From contig JAHYIO010000037.1 of the NCBI GenBank assembly GCA_020543525.1, forward strand, positions 1,302,001-1,366,000: a stretch of 64,000 nucleotides of DNA. The letters are read 5' to 3'. Below are positions 11,446-23,797 of this stretch, piece by piece (positions within the stretch are counted from its first letter, which is position 1; each line of letters begins with the position of its first letter). Below the pieces are notes generated by a model, which made no database searches, was not told where the DNA came from, and saw nothing but the letters and a program-made list of their open reading frames with translations. The translations under genes were made by a program, and so were the position numbers. Origin of the DNA: Coriolopsis trogii. Taxonomy: Eukaryota; Basidiomycota; Agaricomycetes; Polyporales; Polyporaceae.

Positions 11446-13656
11446 TCAGTACGTCTCCCAAAGTTGGTCGGGCAACACTCCGCGCATAATCTTCCAATGC
11501 TTGATCGCCTCTTGTTGCTGCCAGTCCGTCAAAGGATTCGCCATATCCCTCAGTATGAAGCTTTCGCGTTTGTCCTCCGGTATGTCCTCCCCAACAGAAC
11601 GAATATCTGCCTCGCGCTCCGGGAGACTTGTCAGAACGTGCCGCCGTAGGTATGAGCCGAGGAAATCGGAGTTGACAGCCTTCCGGAATTCAGGAGCGTG
11701 GGATGACGGCGTGCAGAAGAACACCTGGTAGAAATACGCGCATGAGCTGTATGTACCAGCTTGACGCATTAGACATGCCTTACCCAGTTGAGGAATTCTT
11801 CGTTGATATCATGTGGTGGTTCCAAAGCGTCATAGAACGCGCGGCATTGTGGGAAGACAGACCGCAGCGTCAAGAGGATCGCCTTTGCCGAGTTCGAATT
11901 CAGCATTCCAGCAAAGTTCTGCGCCCAGAGATCAGACGAACTCTTGTCATCGAAGTCAAAGGACACGTACCACAGCTACAATAGCATCAGGAGAGACTAT
12001 TTCCTTCAGTTCCGTCCAGAACTGTATAGTATATAAATGGCCAGGGATGCCACCTCCAGAGAAACAGTCGTGGATGACGATGTCAAACGGCTGTAAGGTC
12101 GGAGGCACAACGCTCCCCTTGTCTTCTGCTCCTCCTGAGGGTTCTTTCAGAGCCAGGCTACGCTTGCGAACCCAACCTCTAGCATCTTGGATAGCCAATT
12201 TTTCTTCAGGCACGGGAGGTAGTCCGAAAAACCGCTTTGCGGCGTCATATACAGCTGGGTCGATCTCGACCACCGTGGTATCAATTCCATGGCGCATGAA
12301 AGAAGTCGCCGTGATTCCAGCACCAAGACCACTAGGACGCATCGTAGCTCGTCAATCAGGTAGCCTCAAAGTCCAGGGAGAAGACATACATGACTAAGGC
12401 GTTCTTGGGCTGCTTCTTTGCCAGAAGAGCGGCTTCTTGCAGCACGAACGCGCTATATATCGTATCACCGAGCTTCTGACCTGCTTCATCTTCTAGCAGC
12501 ATGTCTGGGTCCAACGCTTGTGCTCTTGGGCCGATCCAGACTCCTCCCAGGAGGGAGTGCCCTGCTCTCAGATAACGCAGATAGTCCGTGTTGCCTGGTA
12601 CGTTTGGGTCCGCGGCCGTCGTTTCCCCGACAACTACCACGCCGGAATATTGCGATTGAACGGAAGAGAGGATGCGCAGCGGTAGCGAAGGGTGATGATA
12701 CGGCTCCAGGAGGGGATGCGGAAGAATCGGTGAAGGCAGGACCTTAGACATCAGAAACGGAACAACGGGGACAATTGCGAGCCTGTATTTGCCCATTCCA
12801 CTAGACTTTTTGGACTTGCCGTATGATGATGGCGGAAGTGGAGCCGTAGGTACAGCTAGCTTTTCAGGAGTACCCTTTTTGCGCTTCCCCTTGACATCGG
12901 GTTTTGCGAGTGAGGTAGCAGGAGGTTCTACTACGGATGCGGGCGATGGCGTGATATCTGGGAGGAAAGGTGCGAAAGCCCACAGCGAAGCCACCACAGT
13001 TCCCGCGTACAGAAACTACTGCCATGAGTATAGACGCGTTGCGAGGCCCGAGGGACTCACAATATCGCTATCGGAAAGAGTGGGCAGGTACGGCACGGCG
13101 CGCCACAATCCCAAAAGCGAGTTGATCGCAGTCGCAGATATAGGCATAGTGATGGCAGATTGAGGTGCAGCCTGGTCATCCTTACTGTACGGTGCTTCCT
13201 GCGCGTTCGTTGTGAGGGTTGGATGCTGCGATTGTATGACATATTATACGAACTTACCTGTACCGCTTTCACGATTGCGACACCAAGAGACAACACCGGC
13301 AGCAGGACAATCAAATGCGTTGCGACAGGACCCCATACCGGATCTCCCAGCCTTGCGGTATAGGCTGCGACCCAGTATGTCGCGTACGGAAGAGCATATA
13401 GTAAACCAGCGAAACTGAGTGTTGCACGACCTATTGGGACAGTTGGCACAAAGCTTCCGAGAATGGCTGCAGACCAGACAATTTTGCTGAGATGTAAGGA
13501 GACCGGTGCCGTTCCATATTGTGGTTCCAAAGCGCGTTTGTACGTCCACGTAACGAGAGAAAGCGAGAGCAAGACACCGATGGATGCAAGCTTCGTGAGT
13601 GCAACGTAGGACGTGTTCGCCTTGGAGGCCCCAGGAGGGAGGGGTGGTGCAGACAT
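11446..13656 (-). CDS. membrane-anchored spermidine synthase-like methyltransferase-fold protein
   Basis: Six exons (13258..13656, 13061..13171, 12390..13015, 11971..12331, 11784..11918, 11446..11724) give 636 residues. The first ~180 residues hold several hydrophobic helices (ASIGVLLSLSLVTWTYKRA, THLIVLLPVLSLGVAIVKA, GTVVASLWAFAPFLP). The C-terminal half is a SpeE-type Rossmann fold with the SAM motif IGLGAGITATSF near residue 380, an acidic strand end TVVEIDP about 20 residues later, and DIVIHDCFSGG, which matches the catalytic-acid region of polyamine synthases. The polyamine-specific gatekeeper cannot be confirmed by eye, so the substrate is open. Membrane-fused SpeE-like proteins are known in fungi and bacteria. 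All junctions agree in phase. Confidence 0.82.
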
Positions 13657-13990
13657 GACTGGCGCAGCCTATGCGGCGTGTATCATAGGCAAGAGAGAGA
13701 TGCTGGGGGAAAGAGAGACGAAAAGGTCGAGCGACGAGCGTCGTGTGGCTGCGAGTGCAATGGACGCGAGGTTGCGCCGGTAAGTCCCCGCATCTGAGAT
13801 CTGAGAAGGTACGGACACGTGACCGGTGACGTCTTGGGGGAACCCAGAATCTAAGACGCGTCTCCGCTTTGGTCAAGATGCTCGAAAAAGAGAGAATCTG
13901 CGCTCGTTCTCCCTCTCCACATTCTCTTCATCGCGCCAACTCGCAGAGAACTCTGCCTTGCTTGCCCCTTCGCTTGCTACCGTACACGCC
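13657..13990. promoter_or_regulatory. divergent promoter region
   Basis: 334 nt between two divergent starts, the SpeE-like gene (minus) and the glycogen branching enzyme gene (plus). It is C/T-rich on the plus strand just before the branching-enzyme ATG, as is common in fungal 5' leaders. No clear TATA box. Confidence 0.4.
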
Positions 13991-16425
13991 ATGCCCACCC
14001 CTGCCATCGACGAGAAGACAATCATCGCGATTGATCCGTACCTCAAGGACAACGTCGCCCATATCATACATCGGCACGATCTCTACAGAAAGTGGAAAGA
14101 CACCATAGATGAGGTCGAGGGCGGGTACGAAAAGTTTAGCAAAGGCTACCTCAAGTATGGCATCAATACCGCCCCAGACGGGACGGTGACATACCGCGAG
14201 TGGGCGCCGAATGCGAAAGAGGCTGTCTTGATCGGCGACTTCAGTACGTACGCTCCGTCTTTCATGCGGTGTGCGACGCTCATGAACTTCCTTCAGATAA
14301 TTGGAACAGGATATCTCATCCTATGACCAAGGACCAGTACGGTGTTTGGGAGATAACACTCCCGCCGAAAGACGGTAAATGCGCTATCCCTCATGATTCC
14401 AAGCTCAAGGTGCGCACATCTGGTATATACAGTATAAAGAATAGGTCTTTTGACCCTCCCTCTAGATATCCATGATTTTGCACTCGGGAGAGCGCATTGA
14501 ACGTCTTCCAGCATGGATCAGGCGCGTTACTCAAGACCTTTCGGTCTCTCCAGTATACGATTCGCGCTTCTGGAACCCCCCTCCGGAGGAAGTCTACAAG
14601 TTCAAGAACGCGCGCCCTCCTCAGCCCAAGAGCCTGCGCATCTATGAAGCGCATGTTGGTATCTCCACGACGGAGCATCGCGTCGGAACCTACAAGGAAT
14701 TCACTGCGAACGTGCTTCCTCGGATAAGGGACCTAGGCTACAACACTATTCAGTTGATGGCCGTTATGGAGCACGCGTATTATGCATGTAAGTGCATATC
14801 AATCATAGATGCAACTACCTACGCTGACATACCGACGAATCAGCATTCGGATATCAGGTCACAAGTTTCTTCGCAGCAAGTTCGCGATACGGGTCTCCGG
14901 AGGACCTCAAAGAGCTCATTGATGTCGCTCACGGGATGGGTATTACCGTTCTGCTCGACATTGTCCACTCTCATGCCTGCAAAAACGTACTCGACGGTCT
15001 CAACCACTTCGACGGCACTGATCATCTGTACTTCCACGAGGGAGCTCGCGGACGCCATGAACTCTGGGACAGTCGGCTGTTCAACTATGGTCATCACGAG
15101 GTTCTTAGGTTCCTGCTCAGCAACCTCCGTTACTGGATGGAAGAGTTCCAATTCGACGGCTTCCGCTTTGACGGTGTCACAAGTATGATGTACCATCACC
15201 ACGGTATCGGTGCCGGCTTCTCGGGAGGATACCACGAATACTTCGGGGCTGCCGCTGACTTGGAGGCCATCGTGTACCTCATGCTGGTAAGTAGTACCGT
15301 CGTGGGCAAACACAGAAGCTAACTGGACAAGCGCAGGCAAACGACGCGATGCACACACTCTTCCCAAATAGTATCACGATCGCCGAAGATGTCTCGGGCA
15401 TGCCGCTGTTGTGCGTACCTGTCTCGAAAGGTGGTGTTGGTTTCGACTACCGCCTGTCCATGGCGATTCCGGACATGTGGATCAAGCTCCTGAAACACAA
15501 GCAAGATGACGAATGGGAAATGGGCAACATCGTCCACACGCTCACGAACCGTCGCTACGGTGAAAGGAGTATCGCGTATGCGGAAAGTCACGACCAGGCT
15601 CTCGTAGGAGACAAGACGCTCGCGTTCTGGCTGATGGACAAGGAGATGTACACAAACATGTCGGACTTGACAGAGTATACGCCGGTGATTGCCAGAGGTA
15701 TCGCGCTGCACAAGATGATCCGGTTAGCACAGTTGCAGATCGTATGCCGGTAAATCATACTCATACTTTCTTGGCAGGCTGCTCGTGCACTCCTTGGGAG
15801 GAGAAGGCTATCTGAACTTCGAGGGCAACGAATTCGGTCATCCCGAAGTGCGTATGCTGAATGTTGTACGGGGGACGACGCGCTGATGGTGTGTGACCTC
15901 CAGTGGCTGGACTTCCCTCGTGAGGGCAACGGCAACTCCTTCCAGTACGCCCGCAGGCAATGGAACGTGGTCGATGATCCACTGCTCCGGTACAAGTACC
16001 TGAATGAGTTCGACAAGGCGATGAACCACACCGAGGAACGATACGGCTGGCTTCACTCCGAGCCTGCTTACGTTTCGCTGAAGCACGAGGTCGACAAGGT
16101 CATCGTGTACGAGCGGGCAGGGCTTCTCTTCGTCTTCAACTTCCATCCGACCAAATCGTTTACCGATTACCGTGTTGGTGTCGAAGAGCCAGGCTCGTAC
16201 ACGGTCGTCTTGAGCAGCGACGAGAAGCGGTTCGGCGGCTTTGAGAACGTGTTGCCCGGAGGAGAGTATCTCACGACGCCACTGGAATGGAACGGACGGA
16301 AGAACTGGACGCAGGTGAGTGTGCTAGGGGGTTTAGCACAAGAGCCGGATGAGGATCTGAAGAAGAATTGCGCTCTGCAGGTGTATATCCCGTCGCGCAC
16401 TTGCATCGTGTTGGCGAGGAAGTAG
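13991..16425 (+). CDS. GLC3: 1,4-alpha-glucan (glycogen) branching enzyme
   Basis: Eight exons (13991..14243, 14297..14409, 14466..14787, 14844..15286, 15337..15722, 15778..15847, 15904..16314, 16381..16425) give 680 residues, the normal size for eukaryotic GBE1/Glc3. It transfers alpha-1,4 chains to make alpha-1,6 branches in glycogen, in the cytosol. Seen in order: an N-terminal CBM48 ([20 protein letters not shown]), then the GH13 barrel with region [11 protein letters not shown], region [13 protein letters not shown] with the nucleophile D339, region [14 protein letters not shown] with the acid E394, and region [17 protein letters not shown], then the beta-sandwich C domain ending CIVLARK. 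All catalytic residues are present and every phase closes. Confidence 0.97.
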
Positions 16426-16957
16426 ACGACGACAACCGGATTTCTCAGTGCTCAATAGATGGCTGGAAAGAAGGTGTATGGAATGTAAAGTATAAGACGT
16501 TCCCTCTGTACAGTAGTGACTTGTCTTGGACTCTCGCATATTGCGTCCAACTGTTATGTACGTGTGGGCGGCTGAGTTAGGCGTCGGATTGAAGCATAGC
16601 CACCATGGTGATATCATCCACTCATCCTCCTCCCCATCGACCGACGCGTGTTGGCGTTCTGCTACGGTCCATCTGAACATTTGTCTCTCGACGCACTCGG
16701 AGTCGTTGAGCTCGACTATCTCACCGAAGCCTCTTGTTGCCGAGATTGACGCCATCTTGCGAAAGGCACAACCAAGTCGAGGTCGGCCTTCCCTGCGTCG
16801 TCGCTGACGGCATACTCCATCTACTCAGTTCCCACATCGCGTGCTTCCCGTGGGTCTGCGCCTAGCTGCGCTCCGATCCCGGACTTGTTCTACATAAAGC
16901 ACCCTATCACGGTCCCCCTTCATGCCCCCTCCCCTCTTGTGAGCGACCGCCATCATC
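16426..16957. other. intergenic, nothing certain
   Basis: 532 nt between two plus-strand genes, holding the 3' UTR of the branching enzyme gene and the promoter of the M28 peptidase gene. Open frames exist on both strands (minus 16333..16755, plus 16526..16807) but neither has a recognised domain. Confidence 0.5.
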
Positions 16958-19900
16958 ATGAACGAAAAGCTGGACATCAAGTCCGAATTCGAGGGGGAAA
17001 TCCCCGCCCCGGCTGCTGCTGCTCCTCCGCGGCTTCAACGTGGGCCCTCCATGCAGAGGCGGCTTACTGGCATATTCCTCAAGCTTTCTGTCTTTGCCTT
17101 GTTCATGGTCACCATGCATCGCCGGACGGAGACGAACATTGCGAACGAGTTGGATCAGCATGAGGGTCGGTGGGTCGCGCGCGTGTTCTCTGACTCGTGG
17201 TCCTGGTCCCGCCGGAAGGTGTTGTATGGCAAGAAGGCAGAGGAAGCGTTCCTGTGAGTACAAAGTGCTCGATGTGCACGGCACCTACTCACGAGTGCAC
17301 GCCTATTGTATGCGCCCACATACGCACGCTACGCCCTGTCCACCGTCCCCCGATGACTGCAGGACCGTACCCAACGCAGAGAGCGCTATCAAGGCCTCTC
17401 GCCAATATGCGACGAAGCCTCACATGGCGGGCACACCCGGGGACTTTGAGACCGCGAAGGACTTCCTGAAACTCCTCCAGACCGAGCTCGGTATCGGCGT
17501 CCCTGCTACCTTGCCGCTGTTCTCCGCAGGGACGCCCGAGTCGCGCAACGCGACGCTGGGTATCACCTCGCTCAAGGGGCCCACAGCGTGGATCGACACG
17601 TACTATCCGGTGATGAACACGCCTTTGGACCACAGCTTGGAGATTCTGGACGAGGATGGGAACGCGGTCTGGAAGGCGGAGCTGGAGGAGGTCGCGGACG
17701 ATACTGACCCCGAGGCGGGCAAGTACTTTGACGCGGTGACAACTTGGCATGGGCTTAGTCGCGGCGGAAGCGCGAAGGGGAAGCTCGTGTACGCGAATTA
17801 CGGGAGGAAGGAAGACTATGATGCGCTCGTCGAACAAGGTGAATGCGTCCCTAGGCTCGATAATAAGTGGTATGTTTTATCCATGAATAGGCGTGGACTT
17901 GAATGGTGCCATCGTTATTACCCGGTATGGGGGTATTTTCCGCGGTTTGAAGGTATGTTTTGTATGCGCAGGATGTATGTGCAGAATGTCTCAGCGTTTA
18001 CCTTGCACAGGTCAAAGGAGCTCAAGAACGCGGCGCTTCTGCGTGTCTCATTTATTCTGACCCTCGCGACGACGGCACTGTCACCGCCGAGAATGGCTAC
18101 GCACCGTGAGTCTCTTCAGGACGACAACGCAGGCTCGACTGACTGGCGAACTAAGGTACCCGTATGGACCGGCCCGTAACCCTAACTCAGTTCAGAGGGG
18201 TAGTACGCAATTCTTGTCTATCTACCCCGGGTGAGTGACCTCGTTCATGTGGAGAATCTACTGTTCTTATTTTGTTGCAGTGACCCGACGACCCCCGGTT
18301 ACCCCTCGTACGAGAACAGCACTCGTACGAACGGAACGAACATTCCTTCCATCCCCAGTCTGCCCATATCGTGGGCCAACGCTCAGGTACTTCTGAACGA
18401 GCTGAAGGAAGGAGGCCAAAACCGTACGATCTCACTTGTCAACAATGGTGAGGAAAACTCGTACTCAAGCTCTCGTGCGCCGGAGCTAATACGAGGCTTC
18501 TGATAGTCGACGACAAGGTCATTCCTATCTGGAACACCATGGGTGTTATTCCGGGACACATCAAGGACGAGGTAGTCGTCGTTGGCAACCACCGGGATGG
18601 TGATTCTCTCCCGCGATTATCTTTGGTTCATGAAACTGATTACGTCGCGCAGCATGGGTCATGGGCGCTGCGGACCCGTCCTCTGGCACGTCTTCGATCC
18701 ACGAGACCATACGCGGCCTCGGACACCTGCTGAGGAATGGCTGGACACCTCTTCGCACCATAGTCATCGCCAGCTGGGACGCTGAGGAGTACGGTTTGAT
18801 CGGAAGCACCGAGTGGGGCGAGGACTTTGCTGACTGGATCGACGAACACGTCGTCGCCTATCTCAACCTCGGTACGTTCGTTGTGATGCTATCTTTGTGG
18901 TGACCTTCCTTATAATTCTGCTGCAGATGGCTCTGCCTCGGGTTCACGCTTCAGCGTGTCAGCGACGCCCTCACTAGCTCACTTCGTGCGCAAAGCTGCG
19001 GAGGACCTTCCACATCCCACCAAAGCAGGCAAGACCCTTTGGGACGCCACTCAGGACCGCGGCGTCCTAACTGGGGAGCATATCGATGCTGAGGCCCTCG
19101 CGATGTCCGAAGTTGCCGAGGCTGAGCTTGCCGCTGAAGGCCTTGGTGTAGGCCTGCTTGGCTCTGGAAGTGACTTCACGGTGTTTGTGCAACGCAACGG
19201 GGTGAATATCATACACGTTGCGAGCCGTTCGGTCGTATTAACGTCTACTGGCTCATGCTAGGTCGCTTCCACAAACGGCGGGTTCGGAAGTACGCTCTCC
19301 GACCCTGTCTACCACTACCACTCCGTCTTCGACTCGGAGAGATGGATGGAGACGTACGGCGACCCCGGCTTCGGTCGACACGTACGTGTGATCTTATCCC
19401 TTTTGTCGACAATCTGAGGCTAACGGCTCCCACAGGTCGCAGTCGCGAAACACCTCGGCCTGCAGACTCTCCGCCTGGCAGACTCTCTCGTTCTCCCCAT
19501 CAACACTACCCACCATGCCTTTGAGCTGGAGAAGTACCTGAACAAGTGAGTACGCCTTCTTCACGATGCTCGACGGGCTCGCTTGTTAACGGCTCATGTT
19601 CACCAGGGTTGAATCCATCGCGTCAACCACTTCTCTCGACGTCGACTTCACCGGCCTGCGCAACGCCATCCAGTCCCTCCAGAAAGCGAGCCTCAAGCTC
19701 GACGTCGAGAAGGCGACCGCCGAGAAGAAGATTAGGAAGCTCCTCCGCAGATTCGCCCGCCGCCACTTCATCAGGCGCGCCATCCACCGCGTGATCTGCA
19801 GGATCAAGGGAGTGTTCGGCAAGGGGTGTACGTCGGACGACGACGCTGCCACCCTTTCGCTCCCTGCCCCGGTCCCAACGATCGACAAGGCGTTCGAGTG

Positions 19901-20395
19901 CTCGCGCATGAAGAGCGGCAAAAAAGCGAACGGCCTCCTGCCTTTCCAGCCCCGCATCGGACGCGCGCCTGCGTGGGCAAGGGAGCAACAGCAAAGGCAA
20001 CAGCGCGAGCACGCTGCCGCACTCGTCGTCGAGGCGTTCGACAAGCGCCGTTTCCCGACAAAGAAGTTCAAGAAGGCCGTCAAGCACATCCGCGAGGTCA
20101 ACAAGAAGCTGGCCACGTTCGAGCGCGGTTTCATTCACGAGGAAGGGATCAAGGACCGCGAGTGGTACCGCAACCTGGATGTCGCTCCTGGCAAGTGGCT
20201 TGGTGAGTCGCTGTACGCCATGCTAAGGCGAAGATGTTGACGCTGATTTACGTGTTGGGAACAGGCTATGGAGCGACCACTTTCCCTGCGCTGACAGAGG
20301 CGTTCACCATCGAGAAGAACTCCACGCTGGCCGAGTATGAGACGGAGAGATTGCAGAAGCTCGTAGAGGAGCTTACGCATTTGATTAAGGCTTGA
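16958..20395 (+). CDS. glutamate carboxypeptidase II / Vps70-type M28 zinc peptidase
   Basis: Thirteen exons (16958..17253, 17363..17838, 17891..17952, 18011..18105, 18156..18230, 18281..18447, 18507..18599, 18653..18871, 18927..19201, 19262..19381, 19436..19545, 19607..20202, 20265..20395) give 904 residues. Type II membrane topology is predicted: a short cytosolic tail, then one membrane helix near residues 35-50 (LTGIFLKLSVFALFMVTM). A PA domain follows (GAIVITRYGGIFRGLKVKGA). The M28 core shows the di-zinc ligand blocks: H419/D421-type NHRDAW, a second Asp in GAADPSSG, E466-E467 in DAEEYG, D495 in NLDGS and H606 in YHSVFD. The C-terminal dimerisation domain carries a basic and Gln-rich insertion of over 100 residues. 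In yeast the homologue Vps70 affects vacuolar sorting; the substrate here is unknown. Confidence 0.93.
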
Positions 20396-20636
20396 TGTAT
20401 CGCTAATGTACGAGTATTGTATGTTTCAATGAACACCGTTCCACTCAATCATACACCATAAACGCAATCAATGGAAAGGTTGTGGGCCATGATTATACAA
20501 CATAACTTTGACAGATGAGACAAGACGCAACTACATTATCTAGACAACAATACAGGATCACTCGGAGGACTGGGGGTAGCGCGTTGTAGGGACGGACAAT
20601 AGCGGGACCAGCCGCAGAGAGAGATCAGAGTCGATT

Positions 20637-23454
20637 TCACAAGGACCCTTGTTTCGAAGGCGGAAGGTGAGGGGGTATATGACGAGCAGGTTCGCCGTTT
20701 GGCGCAAAGAAGGTGGGGGGTCGAGGAGGCGTAGAGGGCGCGCCGCCGTTTTCTCCCGCAACGATGTGGACTTTGCAAGAGCCCGGGACGGCAGGGGGAG
20801 GGCTAGGACGTGGATCGCCATAGCGTCCCGAAGGCGGAAAGTGACGGGGAGGGGTGGAAAAGGGAGACGAATTAATGGTTGACCCACCAGGTTGCGGGGC
20901 CGACGGTGTAGGCACGCCTTGATAGCCGCCGACCCATGCTCCTCCACGCGCTTTGTAGAACCCGGTTGGCGTTATTGGGGGCGGCAGGACGTACGAAGAT
21001 GCCTCGGATTGGCGCTTTCTGGGGAATTTATCAGATAGGATCTGTGGGGCGGAGCCTTCAGGCGAAGGGTGCAACCTGCCCGACGCATCCAAGAACCCGG
21101 AAAGTCTTCGCCGCGGAGTCTCGTAAATGCTGCTTGTCGGGTAGTTGTGACTTGTAGGGAGCCCATTGGCGAGGGAAGAGTCTACATCGTTGGCGAGGCA
21201 CTGGCCCGACTTCTCCCGCTGGGTAGGGCTTGCAGTGTTCGATGGAGCATTGGATACGGGTGCGTTTGCTGTGACTTGTGCCCCATTTCTCTGGCGCGGT
21301 TCCCATACTGGGGCAAAAGGATTGAGGCCAGACTTCGACGCTGCGCGAGGACGACCGGTAGTCGGAGGGGTGCTCGGAACGGAGGGTATAGTGGTCGGGA
21401 CCGGTTGCTCAACGGTAGACAGAGAGGGTGGCACTTGCGGGGTCGTCGTAGAATGATCTATCCAAGAGTTGACGCGTTCTAGCCACTGTTCAGGCCCCTC
21501 TTCGCGGCGACTGTCGGTCTGTTCAACCGTTTCAGGCGCAGAGGATGCATCCACCGATTCTCGAGGCTCATTGCCGTCAGTGCCAGCGCAGATTACGGAA
21601 GGGGACTTTGCTCGAGTAGGCTCGATAGGAGGCGTTACTGGCTCAACCGGACTTGGAGCGACGTGCGCGAGCGTGACAGTGGTCGGCTCCACCTTACTGG
21701 AGCTAGAGTTCCGTGATCCGCGATCGTGTCTTCGGTCTGCACTTCGAGTACTAGAGGGTGCGCGTGTGCGGTTGTCAATACGACCCTTGCCTCTGCCGCG
21801 AGATCGCGCTGTACGTATAGACAACAACTTTGGCTCCGGTGGTTCGTCTGGCGCCAGCGCCCAGTTGGGACGATCCGCAGAATGAGGCGCACCACTTCTG
21901 TGCGTGCTTACGCTTGCTGTGGAGAGAGACGAAGACAACGGCTCAACGGGTGATTCAGCGACACGTACGTGTGCGAGAGCGGGTACTTGGTCATCAGCCG
22001 GAGACGCGACCATAGCAGCATCCTGCGTAGCAGCGGGAACAGGTTCCTCCATAGCGAGCGATGATGCATGGGGCTGCTCAACCTCGTTGGTCTACGGAGA
22101 CGATGTGAGCTCTAGGGCCTCGCAAAAACCGGTTGACAGAAACTCACATGTACGGGACTCAGGGCAAGTTTTGGTGCCAGGGACTCTGCGGTCATCACTG
22201 GGTGTGGAGAGGTCGAGCTCTTCTCCCATCCGTCTGACTGCTCGGAGACGACAACAGCTTGTGTTACCGCTTCGACTGGTTGAGCACCAGCGTCCTCGAC
22301 GATGACGAGCTCCACTTGAGCTACTTCCGGAGGAGCGAGTTGCGCGTCATTGGCGGGAAGCTGTGGCAAGCCCTCCAGCGGAGGTTTGCATCGGAACGCC
22401 TGATACTCCTCGCTAACATCACCCGGAGCATTTGGTGGAACTACCCTGACAAGAACCTTCTCCGCGTCACCTCGTACCCGCCCACAGGCACACCGTGTGG
22501 AGGCAGCAGGGGATGTGATCGATACGTCGTCGAGGTTGATTTCACTTGGGTAAGGAGATCCAAAGGGTGAAAAGGACAGTTCAAGCTGACCATCCTCACT
22601 GAGCAAAGCAGGCGATCCACTCGATACCTCAGCCGTGTCAGCTGACACATCGCGGTGGCTCGGCTCATCCGCCTCGGTGATGTCTGACAGTAACCCAGTA
22701 TTGGCAGAAGCGATGTCGCCAACAAAGGACCGTTGTAGAAGAGGCGGAGAGGGAAGAGCCTTCTCCGGGAGCCGTTCGTTCGACTCGGCATTCGAAACCT
22801 AGCATGCTCAGCAACCTTTCATCATCGGAGCCTGAGATGATGCTTACCTGTGGTTGATATGCTATGAGAGGGCCATCGACAGCTTGAAGGAGAGGCGTCT
22901 TGTAGTCCTCGTCCTCCTCGTCCCCGTCGTCATGGGGCTTTGCGGAGTTGTCTAAGGTATTGACTAGGATGAAGGAGCTACTCAAATCGTGCTTCATGGG
23001 TCCCAGATTGTTGACAACGTGATCGGGAACGGACTGATCTTCGTCGGGTATGACTATATGCACTCCCTTCTTCGAAGCGTCACGAAAAGGTCGAAAGGCC
23101 AACAGCCTGTTCTCATCGTTGAGATTGCTTCTAGGCCCAGCGTGCTTCTGCAATATGTTCAAGAAAGTGTACATCACAGAGATGCACTTGGATTACCTTT
23201 TCTGAGAGCTCCTGTTCCTTCTAGCGAGTGTTATGCAAATAGCGATGATCAGAATACTGTACCATAGTAAGTCGCGGGAGGCACACCTTCGGACCGGCTC
23301 CAACACCCTCAGTCTTTGCGTTCTCATTTGTAGGCTGAAGGATCCTGGAGGTTTCCTGCTGCCCTTGCTGAGTCTCGTCCGTAAAGTTCGGTATGGTGTC
23401 GTGCTGTGCCCCACGCTTAAGGAAGAAAGGTCGCGAGAGTACTCTGGAGAACAT
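20637..23454 (-). CDS. large disordered protein, unknown function
   Basis: Five exons (23287..23454, 23197..23220, 22848..23147, 22148..22798, 20637..22091) give 865 residues with phases that close. Nearly the whole protein is low-complexity and rich in Ser, Pro, Thr and Glu. There is no membrane segment after the first residues and no recognised domain. The last ~300 residues contain several short Pro-rich blocks (LPPPITPTGFYKARGG, SPFSTPPRHFPPSGRYG, FAPNGEPARHIPPHLPP). The N terminus MFSRVLSRPFFLKRG resembles a mitochondrial presequence but could be accidental. The 24-nt second exon encodes KEQELSEK. The exon chain is plausible but rests only on splice signals and open frames. Confidence 0.6.
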
Positions 23455-23797
23455 GGCGGAGGTGGTGTATCGCAGATGGGATATCTCCGGGGAAAATATG
23501 AGATGGTGGAGGATGGGAGACAAGTCGAACCCCTCGCCAGACGTAGACCTCATATGTGTGAAGAACATCGAGGTGTGACGGAACGCTGTCAACACGCTCC
23601 CCTTCCGGACACCCCACCTGTATGTCTGACCCTCGGTACCGAGAAGAGGCACAAAGGAGGCAAATCAATTTTACACACACGCTCGTTTCCGGGTTTACAA
23701 ACCAGGAGATAAGTTACAGGAATACATTACCATCCAACCACCCTGCTCCCTCAGGCACCGAGGAAGTCATTCCCTGTACAGGGTCGAGCAATCACGC
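23455..23797. other. intergenic, nothing recognised
   Basis: 343 nt between the disordered-protein gene start and the SDR gene stop, both on the minus strand. It should hold a promoter and a 3' UTR. No motif stands out. Confidence 0.45.

Noticed and set aside
16333..16755. 140-codon minus-strand frame overlapping the 3' end of the branching enzyme gene
   Set aside because: Part lies antisense to a confirmed exon and the product has no domain; more likely a shadow frame.
16526..16807. Acyl-carrier-like phrase (LSLDALGVVELDYLTE) in one frame of an intergenic region
   Set aside because: Only about 16 residues, no DSL phosphopantetheine serine motif, stops soon after, and no adjacent PKS or NRPS domain.
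20558..21482. Plus- and minus-strand open frames across the disordered-protein gene
   Set aside because: Arg/Gly-rich products typical of GC-rich shadow frames; the 20637..22091 exon explains the region.
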